Of a DNA stretch of 64,000 nt, positions 26,854 to 34,866 are shown piece after piece (position 1 is the first letter of the stretch; each line of letters starts with the position of its first letter). The stretch covers positions 186,001 through 250,000 of the forward strand of contig NZ_AVPJ01000006.1 in NCBI RefSeq assembly GCF_000768705.1, in the 5' to 3' direction. The notes beneath the pieces are model-generated. The model saw nothing but the letters and a program-made list of their open reading frames with translations. It was not told where the DNA came from and searched no databases. The stretch is from Knoellia sinensis KCTC 19936. Lineage in GTDB: Bacteria > Actinomycetota > Actinomycetes > Actinomycetales > Dermatophilaceae. Position numbers and translations under genes: made by a program.

Positions 26854-27237
26854 ATGAGCGCCGACCCGCGTGCCGCCCTGTCCCTCCTCGTGTCCGCCTT
26901 CGAACGCCACCTTGAGGCGTGCTCATCTCGCCGAGGCGAGGACGACCCCACCGTGGCGGCGGCATACGACGACCTGCTCGACGCCTTCGAGACCTACGAC
27001 AACGCGCTCTACGAGGCCTTCGGCGAGATGACTCCGCTCGACGTCTACACCGGCGACGACGAGGGTGACGACGCTGACGCTGACGCTGACGAGGACGAGG
27101 ACGAGGACCAGGATCTCGACGAGGACGACGACGATGACGACGGCGTCTACTCGGGTCTCGATGACGAGGACTTCGACGACGAGTCGGACGAGTCCGACGA
27201 CGACGGTGACCAGAGCGGCGGCGCACGCAGCCGCTGA
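26854..27237 (+). CDS. hypothetical protein with long Asp/Glu tail
   Basis: A 127-residue protein. Residues 1-68 look folded and helical (ALSLLVSAFERHLEACSSRR, AAYDDLLDAFETYDNALYEA). Residues 69-127 are almost wholly Asp/Glu with a few Gly/Ser. The tail is encoded partly by short tandem hexamers (GACGCT three times, then GAGGAC three times, about 27069-27107), which could vary in copy number. A DNA-mimic or RNA-polymerase/ribosome-binding role is conceivable but unsupported. I do not recognise a named family with confidence. Confidence 0.72.
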   Translation: MSADPRAALSLLVSAFERHLEACSSRRGEDDPTVAAAYDDLLDAFETYDNALYEAFGEMTPLDVYTGDDEGDDADADADEDEDEDQDLDEDDDDDDGVYSGLDDEDFDDESDESDDDGDQSGGARSR

Positions 27238-27271
27238 CCGACCTCGATGCGGAGCCCGATGGTCCCGCCAC

Positions 27272-27277
27272 TACCGT
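27272..27277 (+). promoter_or_regulatory. -10 box, leaderless LLM gene
   Basis: TACCGT, 7 bases before the ATG at 27285; it argues against the in-frame GTG at 27276. Confidence 0.55.
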
Positions 27278-27284
27278 GGGCGCC

Positions 27285-28355
27285 ATGCGACTTGCGGTGA
27301 ACCTCGGCTACATGGGCCTGTCCTCAAGCGACGACATGCTGGCTCTGGCCCGGGAAGCGGACCGGCTGGGCTACGACTCGGCATGGGTTGCCGAGGCCTA
27401 CGGCAGCGACACCGTCACGTTCCTCTCGTGGATCGGCGCGACCACTCAGCAGATCGGCCTCGGTTCGGCTGTCATGCAGATCCCGGCTCGCACACCGGCG
27501 ATGACCGCCATGACCGCCGCGAGTCTGGACCACCTCTCCGGCGGGCGCTTCCGGTTGGGCCTGGGAGTGTCGGGCCCGCAGGTGAGCGAGGGATGGCACG
27601 GCGTTCGCTTCGGCAAGCCTCTGGCGCGGACTCGTGAGTACGTCGAGATCGTCCGCAAGGCGCTGGCGCGCGAACGCGTGTCGTATGCCGGTGAGCACTA
27701 CGCCCTGCCTCTCCCGGACGGTCCTGGCAAAGCACTCAAACTGACCATCGCGCCGACCCAGGACAGCTTGCCGATCTACCTCGCGGCGGTCGGCCCCAAG
27801 AACCTTGAGCTCACCGGCGAGGTGGCGGACGGGTGGCTCGCCATCTTCTTTTCGCCCGAGCATTCTGGGGAGATTCTGGGGTCCATCTCCACCGGCCGCC
27901 AGCGGGCTGGTCAGGGCTCCGAGGACGACCCGTTGCGTGGGTTCGACATCGTCCCCACGGTCCCCGTTGTCGTCACGGACGACATCGAGGCAGGCGCTGC
28001 AGCGGTCGCCGCCTACTCCGCCCTCTACATCGGCGGAATGGGCTCCAAGGAGAAGAACTTCTACAATCAACTCGCATGCCGCATGGGCTTCGAGGATGAG
28101 GCCGCACGCGTCCAGGAACTCTTCCTGGCCGGCCAGCACCGAGACGCCGCCGAGGCGGTTCCGTTCGAGTTCATCGACGCCACAGCCCTGATCGGCCCGG
28201 CGGAGCGCATCGGAGCGCGTGTGACGCGCTACGCCGATGCCGGTGTCACCACGCTTGGAGTGTCCCCGTTCGCCTTGACCATTGAGGAGCGACTCGAGAC
28301 CCTCCGCGTCATGTCCGAGATCGTTCCGTCCACCCAGCCGAAAGCCACCACGTGA
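27285..28355 (+). CDS. LLM-class F420-dependent oxidoreductase
   Basis: A 356-residue luciferase-like protein (MRLAVNLGYMG, AREADRLGYDSAWVAEAYGS, FRLGLGVSGPQVSEGWHG, PIYLAAVGPKNLELTGEVAD) of the F420-dependent group resembling mycobacterial Rv3520c-type enzymes. Substrate unknown. Its stop overlaps the uppP start (GTGA), so it lies in one transcription unit with a cell-wall lipid recycling enzyme. Not closely similar to the LLM protein at 11473, which is shorter. Confidence 0.85.
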   Translation: MRLAVNLGYMGLSSSDDMLALAREADRLGYDSAWVAEAYGSDTVTFLSWIGATTQQIGLGSAVMQIPARTPAMTAMTAASLDHLSGGRFRLGLGVSGPQVSEGWHGVRFGKPLARTREYVEIVRKALARERVSYAGEHYALPLPDGPGKALKLTIAPTQDSLPIYLAAVGPKNLELTGEVADGWLAIFFSPEHSGEILGSISTGRQRAGQGSEDDPLRGFDIVPTVPVVVTDDIEAGAAAVAAYSALYIGGMGSKEKNFYNQLACRMGFEDEAARVQELFLAGQHRDAAEAVPFEFIDATALIGPAERIGARVTRYADAGVTTLGVSPFALTIEERLETLRVMSEIVPSTQPKATT

Positions 28356-29233
28356 TCCTCGCTGTCGACGCTCCTGTCGAACTGTCCTATTTCCAGGCCG
28401 TCGTTCTCGGCATCGTCGAAGGACTCACGGAATACCTCCCGGTGTCATCGACAGGTCACCTCACCATCGCCGAGAAGTTGCTCGGTCTGCCGGTCGACGC
28501 ACCGGCCGTGACGGCATACACGGCTCTGATCCAGATCGGAGCGATCCTCGCGACGTTCACGTACTTCGGCAAGAAGATCCTGCGACTGTTTCTTGCGTGG
28601 ATCCGTGGGCTGGGCAACGCGGAGGCGCGGGAGTCGCACGACTACCAACTTGCCTGGGCCGTCATCGTGGGGTCCATCCCGGTGGTGGTCGTTGCCCTGC
28701 TCCTCAAGGACCTCATCTCAGGGCCGTTGCGCAGTCTGTGGGTGGTCGCGGCGGCGCTCATCCTGTGGAGTGTGGTCATGTGGTTCGCCGAGCGACGCCA
28801 CGACGTCCTCGAGTCACAGGGCGTTCAGCGTGGTGAGGATGCCCTGACGGTCAAGGATGGCCTCGTCATCGGCCTCGTGCAGTGCTTCTCGCTCATCCCG
28901 GGTGTCTCGCGCTCGGGCGCGACGATCTCCGCAGGGCTCATGCGGGGGATTGACCGCGTGACGTCGACGGAGCTGTCCTTCTTCCTCGCCATCCCGGCGC
29001 TCACGGGCGCCGGGATCTACCAAACGTTCGAGAATGGCGATGCGCTCCAGGCGCTGGGTGTTGGCCCCATCATCACTGGTTGTGTCGTGGCGTTCGTCGT
29101 GGCCTATGCCTCCATTGCGTGGCTGCTCAAGTTCGTCCAGAGCAACTCGCTCATGTCGTTCATCGCCTACCGAGTCGTGCTCGGCGCGATCATGTTCCTG
29201 GCGCTCGGCGCAGGCTGGATCAGCGCGACCTGA
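28352..29233 (+). CDS. uppP: undecaprenyl-diphosphate phosphatase
   Basis: A 293-residue membrane phosphatase that regenerates undecaprenyl phosphate for cell-wall synthesis. Both family motifs are intact: GIVEGLTEYLPVSSTGHL and SLIPGVSRSGATISAGL, with seven to eight hydrophobic segments. In M. tuberculosis its homologue (Rv2136c) begins the same conserved gene order that continues to the right here. GTG start by overlap with the LLM stop. Confidence 0.95.
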   Translation: MILAVDAPVELSYFQAVVLGIVEGLTEYLPVSSTGHLTIAEKLLGLPVDAPAVTAYTALIQIGAILATFTYFGKKILRLFLAWIRGLGNAEARESHDYQLAWAVIVGSIPVVVVALLLKDLISGPLRSLWVVAAALILWSVVMWFAERRHDVLESQGVQRGEDALTVKDGLVIGLVQCFSLIPGVSRSGATISAGLMRGIDRVTSTELSFFLAIPALTGAGIYQTFENGDALQALGVGPIITGCVVAFVVAYASIAWLLKFVQSNSLMSFIAYRVVLGAIMFLALGAGWISAT

Positions 29234-29256
29234 TCGAGCCCTCAGGGTTGGCTCGA
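29234..29256. terminator. hairpin between convergent uppP and corA
   Basis: TCGAGCC (29234-29240) and GGCTCGA (29250-29256) form a perfect 7-bp stem with a 9-base loop in the 37-base convergent gap. Confidence 0.6.
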
Positions 29257-29270
29257 GGGCCGCACACGCT

Positions 29271-30263
29271 CTAGAGCCACTTGACCTTCTTGAAGGTCAC
29301 ATAGAGCCCGATGCATGCGGCGGCCATGACCCCGAGCACGATGAAGTAGCCGTAGCGCCAGTGGAGTTCTGGCATGTGGTCGAAGTTCATGCCATAGATG
29401 CCGGCGATCATCGTGGACACCGCAGCGATCGCAACCCAGGCTGAGATCTTGCGCATGTCGGCGTTCTGCTGGACCGAGATCTTCGCGAGGTTGGCGCTGA
29501 GCACGTCGCTCAGGAGCCTGTCGTAGGACTCGATCCGGTCGGCGACGAAGTGCAGGTGGTCGTCGATGTCGCGAAACAGCAAGCGCAGCTCGGGGTCGTG
29601 CACGGGACTGCGTGGACTCGTGTGCAGCAGTCGCAACGGCGCGCCCAGCGGCGTGATGGCCCGGCGGAACTCCAGCACCTCACGCTTGAGCCGATAGATC
29701 GTGTCCGAGGCCACAAGGCCTTCGGAGAAGACCGCGCTCTCGATCTCGTCGATGTCCCGGGCCACCTCGCCGTCGATGTCGCGGTACTGGTCGACGACAC
29801 GGTCGACGACAGCGTGGAGAGCCGCCAAGGGTCCGAGGGCAAGCTTGTCGGGGTCGTCCTCGAGACCCTTGCGGACGCCGGCGAGGGGGCTCAGTTCTCC
29901 GCGGCGGATCGTGAGCACGAAGTGCGCGCCGACGTGCACCATCAGCTGCCCGGTCTCGACGTCAGAGGTCTCCTCGATGTAGCTCAACGTCTTGAGGACG
30001 ACGAAGACGTTGGACCCGTAGAGCTCGATCTTGGCGCGCTGTCGCCCGCTGACCGCATCCTCGATGGCGAGGGGGTGGAGTCCCAGACCGAGTTCCTCGT
30101 TGACGTTCTCGAGCTCGGCCATCGAGGGGTCCTTGAGCCCGATCCACAGGAACGCTGCGGCATCGCCGGCTGCCCTGAGCGCGTCCAGCTCGTCGCTGAG
30201 GTCTCCGCAGACCTCACGCCGTCCATCCCGGTAGAGCGCCTTGTCGATGATCACGCGCGCCAT
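29271..30263 (-). CDS. corA: CorA family magnesium/cobalt channel
   Basis: A 330-residue channel subunit with a long cytosolic helical domain and two C-terminal membrane helices. The YGMNF motif lies at the end of TM1 (AGIYGMNFDHMPEL), and the protein ends in a basic tail (FKKVKWL). It mediates Mg2+ influx as a pentamer, and some relatives take Co2+ or Ni2+. It lies divergent from the histidine phosphatase with a 20-base gap; no clear -10 box for corA is visible. Confidence 0.93.
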   Translation of the reverse strand: MARVIIDKALYRDGRREVCGDLSDELDALRAAGDAAAFLWIGLKDPSMAELENVNEELGLGLHPLAIEDAVSGRQRAKIELYGSNVFVVLKTLSYIEETSDVETGQLMVHVGAHFVLTIRRGELSPLAGVRKGLEDDPDKLALGPLAALHAVVDRVVDQYRDIDGEVARDIDEIESAVFSEGLVASDTIYRLKREVLEFRRAITPLGAPLRLLHTSPRSPVHDPELRLLFRDIDDHLHFVADRIESYDRLLSDVLSANLAKISVQQNADMRKISAWVAIAAVSTMIAGIYGMNFDHMPELHWRYGYFIVLGVMAAACIGLYVTFKKVKWL

Positions 30264-30270
30264 TGTTGCC

Positions 30271-30276
30271 TAGAGT
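30271..30276 (+). promoter_or_regulatory. -10 box, leaderless histidine phosphatase
   Basis: TAGAGT, 7 bases before the GTG at 30284; it removes seven residues from the longest open frame. Confidence 0.55.
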
Positions 30277-30283
30277 GGGCGCC

Positions 30284-30976
30284 GTGGCTCTGCTCCTGCT
30301 CGTCCGACACGGGCACTCGACCGCCAACGCCGAGGCCGTGCTTGCGGGGTGGGCCGAGGGTGTGGGTCTCACCGACCGTGGGCGCGAGGACGTCGCGCGA
30401 CTGGCCGATCGACTGTCGGGTCTCGACGTGGCTCGTCTCGTGACCAGTCCGCTGCAGCGCTGTCGGGAGACTGCCGAACTGCTCTTCCCGGGAGCTCGCC
30501 CCGAGATCGTGGACGACTTGGGGGAGTGCCACTACGGCGCGTGGACCGGTCGGCCGATTGCCGAGCTCACGTCGGAACCGCTGTGGCGCACCGTCCAGGA
30601 CGACCCCGCACATGCCCGCTTCCCGTCGAGCGACCGATTCGCCTCCGAGTCCCTCGCCGAGATGGCCGACCGGATCAACGGAGCGATCCGGCGCATCGAC
30701 GCCGAGGTCGATGCCGAGAGCGGCCCGGGCGCCGTCTGGGTGGCAGTGAGCCACGGTGACCCGATCAAGGCGGCGATCGTCGATGCGGTCGGGGCGGGGC
30801 TGGCCGGGCTGCAGCGGGTTCACGTCGATCCCGCGTCGGTGTCGATCATTCGACGCTCGGGGGGGAAGGCGATGGTCATGGCCGTGAACTCGGCAGGGGA
30901 CGGGGTACCTCGACACCGGAGCGGGCCAGCCGTCGTGCCGGAGGGTGACGCGACCGTTGGTGGGGGCACGGGCTAG
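30284..30976 (+). CDS. histidine phosphatase, MSMEG_4193 type
   Basis: A 230-residue phosphoglycerate-mutase-like protein. LLVRHGHSTANAE carries the catalytic His in RHG, TSPLQRCRETAELL the second Arg, ECHYGAWTGRPIAEL the Glu block, and VAVSHGDPIKAAIVD the C-terminal His. This is the subfamily known as a probable phosphomutase next to DUF3090 and SCO1664 genes in Actinobacteria (Rv2135c position). Here that pairing is interrupted by the cobalt/nickel transporter. Its stop codon is part of the next promoter. Confidence 0.88.
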   Translation: MALLLLVRHGHSTANAEAVLAGWAEGVGLTDRGREDVARLADRLSGLDVARLVTSPLQRCRETAELLFPGARPEIVDDLGECHYGAWTGRPIAELTSEPLWRTVQDDPAHARFPSSDRFASESLAEMADRINGAIRRIDAEVDAESGPGAVWVAVSHGDPIKAAIVDAVGAGLAGLQRVHVDPASVSIIRRSGGKAMVMAVNSAGDGVPRHRSGPAVVPEGDATVGGGTG

Positions 30977-30979
30977 AGT
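30974..30979 (+). promoter_or_regulatory. -10 box of the cbiMNQO operon
   Basis: TAGAGT, sharing its TAG with the stop codon of the phosphatase gene. Predicted transcription start is about 30986, inside the palindrome that follows. Confidence 0.5.
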
Positions 30980-30981
30980 CG

Positions 30982-31004
30982 TTGTTGCGAACAATAAGCA
31001 ACAA
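30982..31004. promoter_or_regulatory. candidate metal-repressor operator (Nur-box-like) before cbiM
   Basis: A perfect 7-bp inverted repeat, TTGTTGC and GCAACAA, separated by 9 bases. Its centre fits the Nur box of Streptomyces as I recall it (tTGCaa-N5-ttGCAA): TTGCGA-N5-AAGCAA. It starts 3 bases after the -10 box and covers the expected transcription start, where a repressor would block initiation. A nickel- or cobalt-sensing Fur-family or ArsR-family repressor is the likely binder; no such regulator gene is in this window. Confidence 0.6.
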
Positions 31005-31018
31005 GCGAGAGGTCTGGC

Positions 31019-31711
31019 ATGCATGTCCCGGATGGGTTCCTCGACGCGCCCACGTCCCTCGGCACGGCTGTCATCGCCGTCGGTGGCGTAGCGCTCGCGC
31101 TGAGCCGTGCCCGCCGTGAACTCGACGACCGTACGGCCCCCCTCGCGGGTTTGGTCGCCGTCTTCGTCTTCGCGGCGCAGATGCTGAACTTCCCCGTGGG
31201 GGCTGGCACGTCGGGCCATCTCCTCGGCGGAACCCTCGCCGCTGTGCTCGTGGGTCCGTGGACCGCCACCCTGTGCCTCACAGTGGTTCTCGCGGTCCAG
31301 GCCCTGCTCTTCGCCGACGGCGGGATCAGCGCCCTGGGGACCAACATCACGCTGATGGCGCTGGTCGGGGTCTGGGCCGGTTGGCTCGTCTTCGTGGGTC
31401 TGCGCCGGCTCGCTCGCTCGGCTGGATCGAAGGTCGTGCCAGCCCTCGCTGGTGTGGCTGCCTTCGCCTCGGTGCCTCTGGTGGCGCTGACCTTCACGGC
31501 GATGTATGCCGTGGGTGGGCGGGCGCCGATCCCGCTGGGCGACCTCGTCACGGCCATGGTCGGGTGGCACGCCCTCATCGGTGTGGGAGAAGGCCTCATC
31601 ACCTTGCTCGCCGTCGGCAGCATCATCGCGACGCGGCCGGACCTCGTGCACGGAGCGCGAGGCCTCATCGAGCGGCGGGACCTCGAGATCCGGACGGAGG
31701 TCCCGGCATGA
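31019..31711 (+). CDS. cbiM: cobalt/nickel ECF transporter substrate-binding membrane protein CbiM/NikM
   Basis: A 230-residue S-component with the N-terminal MHVPDGFLD, in which His2 is the metal ligand of the family, and GAGTSGHLLGG, another conserved ligand block. About six to seven membrane segments. The ATG has a ribosome binding site (GAGAGG). First gene of the four-gene CbiMNQO operon; the next start overlaps as ATGA. Co2+ versus Ni2+ cannot be settled by CbiM sequence alone; the operator suggests nickel, the nearby B12-dependent metH suggests cobalt. Confidence 0.9.
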   Translation: MHVPDGFLDAPTSLGTAVIAVGGVALALSRARRELDDRTAPLAGLVAVFVFAAQMLNFPVGAGTSGHLLGGTLAAVLVGPWTATLCLTVVLAVQALLFADGGISALGTNITLMALVGVWAGWLVFVGLRRLARSAGSKVVPALAGVAAFASVPLVALTFTAMYAVGGRAPIPLGDLVTAMVGWHALIGVGEGLITLLAVGSIIATRPDLVHGARGLIERRDLEIRTEVPA

Positions 31712-32037
31712 GCACCACCACGGGTCCGCAGATCTCGACGAGGCGACTGGTCATCGCCGGCCTCGTCATCTCGCTCATCCTTGCCGGAGTCGTCTCCCTC
31801 TGGGCGTCGGGCAACCCCGATGGCCTTGAGTTCGTTGCCGAGAAGCTGGGCTTTGTCGATACCGCCGGTGAGCACGCCACCGGCGAGTCGCCGCTGGCCG
31901 ACTACGGCGTGGCCGGCGTCGCCAACGAACGGCTGTCCGGTGGCCTGGCCGGCATCCTCGGGGTGGTCGCCGTCGCCGTGATCGCCTTCGGGCTCATGTT
32001 CGTGCTGCGCAAGCGCGGCACCCGCAACGAAGGCTGA
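31708..32037 (+). CDS. PDGLE-domain protein, CbiN-like component
   Basis: A 109-residue membrane protein with two hydrophobic helices flanking a short extracytoplasmic loop. The hallmark NPDGLEFVAEKLGF follows the first helix. PDGLE proteins stand in for CbiN/NikN or NikL in metal ECF transporters and help load metal. ATGA overlap with cbiM and a 1-base gap to cbiQ. Confidence 0.88.
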   Translation: MSTTTGPQISTRRLVIAGLVISLILAGVVSLWASGNPDGLEFVAEKLGFVDTAGEHATGESPLADYGVAGVANERLSGGLAGILGVVAVAVIAFGLMFVLRKRGTRNEG

Positions 32038-32038
32038 G

Positions 32039-32800
32039 ATGGGCGCCGGACTCGGCATCCACCTCCACGTCGAGGGTGAATCGGTCGTCCACAAACTCCC
32101 TGCCCACGCCAAGCTGGTCGGGCTGGTGACCTTCGTCCTGCTGGTCGTGGCGCTCCCGCGTGACGCACACTCCGCGCGCGCGGCCCTTCTGCTCGTGGCG
32201 GGTGCAGTCGTCGTGTCGACGCGGGTGCCACTCAGGCACGTGGTGTCCCGGCTGGTGGTCGAGGTTCCGTTCGTGGTGTTCGCCCTCGTCCTTCCTTTCG
32301 TCGCCACAGGTCCGGCGATGAGGCTCGGGCCGTTCACCGTGTCGCGCGACGGCGTGGAGGCGAGCATCGCCCTGCTCCTGACAGCCACGACCAGCGTGCT
32401 GATGGCCGTCGCCTTCGCGACGACCACGTCGAGCCGGGACCTCGTGCGTGCGCTGCAGCACCTTCGCCTCCCGGACAGACTCGTCCAGATTCTCGCGTTC
32501 ATGGTTCGGTACCTCGGTGTCGTCGGATCTCAGGCCCAGAGGATGAAGGTCGCCCGCGACTCGCGTGCCTTCCGGGCTCGGTCGCTGGGATCCTGGCCCG
32601 TGATCGCCTCCAGCGCTGGCGCGCTGTTCATCCGGAGCTATGAGCGCGGCGAACGCGTCCATCTGGCGATGATGTCTCGTGGCTACACCGGACGTATGCC
32701 GGTCACCGACCCCCTTTCGGCGACCGGACGCGATTGGGCAGTGGCCCACGTACCGGCGGTCCTCGCCCTCGCAGCGCTCACTGCGGTGTATGCCGCGTGA
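32039..32800 (+). CDS. cbiQ: ECF transporter transmembrane component CbiQ
   Basis: A 253-residue T-component with about five hydrophobic segments. VHKLPAHAKLVGLV near the N-terminus and the C-terminal coupling segments (ARDSRAF and MMSRGYTGRMP) fit CbiQ/EcfT. It connects CbiM to the ATPase. Its stop overlaps the cbiO start (GTGA). Confidence 0.92.
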   Translation: MGAGLGIHLHVEGESVVHKLPAHAKLVGLVTFVLLVVALPRDAHSARAALLLVAGAVVVSTRVPLRHVVSRLVVEVPFVVFALVLPFVATGPAMRLGPFTVSRDGVEASIALLLTATTSVLMAVAFATTTSSRDLVRALQHLRLPDRLVQILAFMVRYLGVVGSQAQRMKVARDSRAFRARSLGSWPVIASSAGALFIRSYERGERVHLAMMSRGYTGRMPVTDPLSATGRDWAVAHVPAVLALAALTAVYAA

Positions 32801-33528
32801 GCACTGCGGTTCTTGACGTGCGTGGCCTGGCCTTCGCCTATCCCGACGGCCACCAGGCCCTCTTCGGTGTTGACCTGCACGTGCACCGCGGCGAACGGGT
32901 CGCACTGCTCGGCCCCAATGGTGCCGGCAAGACCACCCTGGTCCTCCACCTCAACGGCATTCTCGAAGCGGGCGCGGGTGCTGTCGCGATCTCCGGTCTG
33001 CCGGTCACGCGTGAGAACCACCTGGAGATCAGGCGTCGTGTGGGGATCGTCTTCCAGGACCCGGATGACCAGTTGTTCATGCCGACCGTGCGCGACGACG
33101 TCGCATTCGGACCGGCAAACCTCGGGCTGCGTGGTGACGACCTGAACACCCGAGTGGAGGCGGCCCTGTCCGCGGTGGGCATGCAGGACCTCGCCGATCG
33201 GGCGCCGCACCACCTGTCGTTCGGCCAGCGGCGGCGCGTCGCCATTGCCACGGTGCTGGCGATGGAGCCCGAGATTCTCGTCCTCGACGAACCGTCCTCC
33301 AACCTTGATCCGGCGTCCCGGCGCGAGTTGGGCGAACTCATCGAGACGCTCGACGTCACGGTCCTCATGGTCACCCACGACTTGCCGTTCGCCCTGCAAC
33401 TCTGTGAGCGCGCCGTCGTCCTGTCTGGGGGAATCGTCGCCGCGGACCGTCCGACGCGAGATGTCCTCGAGGATGCCGAACTGCTGCGGACCCATCGCCT
33501 CGAACTGCCCTGGGGCTTCACGGGTTAG
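32797..33528 (+). CDS. cbiO: ECF transporter ATP-binding protein CbiO
   Basis: A 243-residue ABC ATPase with Walker A GPNGAGKTT, QDPDDQLFMPTVRDDVAFGP (the Q-loop region typical of ECF ATPases), signature LSFGQRRRVAIAT, Walker B ILVLDEPSSNLD and H-loop VTHDLPF. Start GTG by overlap with cbiQ. Last gene of the metal-uptake operon; its stop codon is part of the next leaderless promoter. Confidence 0.93.
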   Translation: MSTAVLDVRGLAFAYPDGHQALFGVDLHVHRGERVALLGPNGAGKTTLVLHLNGILEAGAGAVAISGLPVTRENHLEIRRRVGIVFQDPDDQLFMPTVRDDVAFGPANLGLRGDDLNTRVEAALSAVGMQDLADRAPHHLSFGQRRRVAIATVLAMEPEILVLDEPSSNLDPASRRELGELIETLDVTVLMVTHDLPFALQLCERAVVLSGGIVAADRPTRDVLEDAELLRTHRLELPWGFTG

Positions 33529-33531
33529 TCT
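33526..33531 (+). promoter_or_regulatory. -10 box, leaderless DUF3090 gene
   Basis: TAGTCT, 7 bases before the ATG at 33539; its TAG is the cbiO stop codon. Confidence 0.5.
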
Positions 33532-33538
33532 GCGAAGC

Positions 33539-34048
33539 ATGGCGATCAGTGACTTCGACCCGCCAGAGCGCTTCGTCGCCGGCACCGTCGGGCCCCCGGG
33601 CGGGCGAACCTTCTTCCTTCAGGCTCGCGGACAGGGCCGACTCGTCTCCGTGTCCATCGAGAAGGTGCAGGTCAGCATCCTCGCGGAGCGGATCTCCGAC
33701 CTCCTTGACAGCGTCGGTGGGATCGCGGCCTCGGATGCTGTCGCCGAGCACGTCGCCGACACCGAGGCTCTCGAGACGCCGATCGAGGACGAGTTCCGCG
33801 TCGACACCGTGAGCCTTGCCTGGGATGAATCCCGCTCGTCGGTGATCATCGAGTGCCATGACAGGGACCCAGAGCAGGACGCCGAGGGTGAGGCGGTGCG
33901 GGTGGTGCTCGACCCGACGCACGCCAGAGCCTTCGCGCGGCGATGCCAGGCCATCGTCGCCGCGGGCCGCCCGCCCTGCCCCTTCTGTGGGCAACCCCTC
34001 GACCCTGAGGGGCACATCTGTCCACGCGCCAACGGCTACAAGCGATAG
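33539..34048 (+). CDS. DUF3090 protein
   Basis: A 169-residue protein (SDFDPPERFVAGTVGPPGGR, TFFLQARGQGRLVSVSIEKVQ) ending in a probable zinc-binding block, CPFCGQPLDPEGHICPRANG (Cys-x2-Cys...His-x-Cys). The family is conserved in Actinobacteria next to SCO1664 and the MSMEG_4193 phosphatase, order Rv2134c-Rv2133c in M. tuberculosis. Function unknown. Confidence 0.88.
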   Translation: MAISDFDPPERFVAGTVGPPGGRTFFLQARGQGRLVSVSIEKVQVSILAERISDLLDSVGGIAASDAVAEHVADTEALETPIEDEFRVDTVSLAWDESRSSVIIECHDRDPEQDAEGEAVRVVLDPTHARAFARRCQAIVAAGRPPCPFCGQPLDPEGHICPRANGYKR

Positions 34049-34055
34049 GTGGGTG

Positions 34056-34844
34056 ATGAACGACGTTGTGGACCTGCTCACTGCGGGCGAGGTCGAACTG
34101 CTCGGTCGGCTCGTGGAGTCGTCCAACGGCGCCGTCCTCGTGAGGGTCACCCATCACGATGACTCCCGACTGGCGATCCACAAGCCGGTGGCGCTTGAGA
34201 GGCCCCTCTGGGACTACCCGGACGGGACCCTCGCCGGCCGCGAGCGGGCGGCCTACCTCATCAGTGAGGCGGGAGGTTTCGACGTTGTCCCGCCCACAGT
34301 GCTCCACGAGGGCCCGTGGGGAACGGCGATGACTCAGGAATGGGTGGGCGAGCCGGACGCGTCCCCTGAGCCCGTCGTGGACGTCGTGGCGCCGAGTGCC
34401 GTTCCAGACGGTTGGCGCGAGGTTCTCCGGGGCGAGACTCCCGACGGCGACCCGGTGGTCGTCGCGCACTCGCTGGATCAGAGGGTGCGTACGGCTGCCG
34501 TGTTCGACGCCCTCATCAACAACTCCGATCGCAAGGGAGGGCACCTCCTGCTCGTCGACGACAGGCTCTGGGGCGTTGACCACGGCGTGAGTCTCGGTGT
34601 CGAACCGAAGTTGCGCACCGTGTTGTGGGGATGGGCCGGTGAGGTTCTCGACGACGCAGACAGGGCACGCCTCGATCAGGTGAGGGAGGCCCTCGACTCG
34701 GGGGTTCTTCGGGACGAGTTGACCGGTCTCCTCACCCACGAGGAAATCGAGGCGCTGCTCAGCCGAGCGGAGGACCTCTTGGCGCAGGGCCGTCACCCAG
34801 TGCCGTTGCCCGGGTGGCCCGCCATCCCGTGGCCAGCGATGTGA
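34056..34844 (+). CDS. SCO1664-family protein (PI3/4-kinase-like fold)
   Basis: A 262-residue protein with the SCO1664 landmarks KPVALERPLWDYPDGTLAGR, DALINNSDRKGGHLL and WGVDHGVSLGVEPKLRTVLW. The Asn-Asn-Ser-Asp-Arg-Lys and Asp-His-Gly blocks look like a kinase catalytic loop and metal-binding motif, as in PI3/4-kinase-like and HipA-like proteins. Activity unproven. Ribosome binding site in AGGTGGGTG 7 bases after the DUF3090 stop. Upstream of mshC by 22 bases. Confidence 0.87.
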   Translation: MNDVVDLLTAGEVELLGRLVESSNGAVLVRVTHHDDSRLAIHKPVALERPLWDYPDGTLAGRERAAYLISEAGGFDVVPPTVLHEGPWGTAMTQEWVGEPDASPEPVVDVVAPSAVPDGWREVLRGETPDGDPVVVAHSLDQRVRTAAVFDALINNSDRKGGHLLLVDDRLWGVDHGVSLGVEPKLRTVLWGWAGEVLDDADRARLDQVREALDSGVLRDELTGLLTHEEIEALLSRAEDLLAQGRHPVPLPGWPAIPWPAM

Positions 34845-34854
34845 ACGCCCGCCG

Positions 34855-34860
34855 TAGGCT
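34855..34860 (+). promoter_or_regulatory. -10 box, leaderless mshC
   Basis: TAGGCT, 6 bases before the GTG at 34867. Confidence 0.55.
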
Positions 34861-34866
34861 TCGACC

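Noticed and set aside
29271-30263. corA as part of the metal-uptake operon
   Set aside because: It is on the opposite strand, separated by the phosphatase gene, and has no copy of the palindromic operator.
30977-31018. Cobalamin riboswitch before cbiM or metH
   Set aside because: The cbiM leader is only about 30-40 bases and metH appears leaderless, so there is no room for one.
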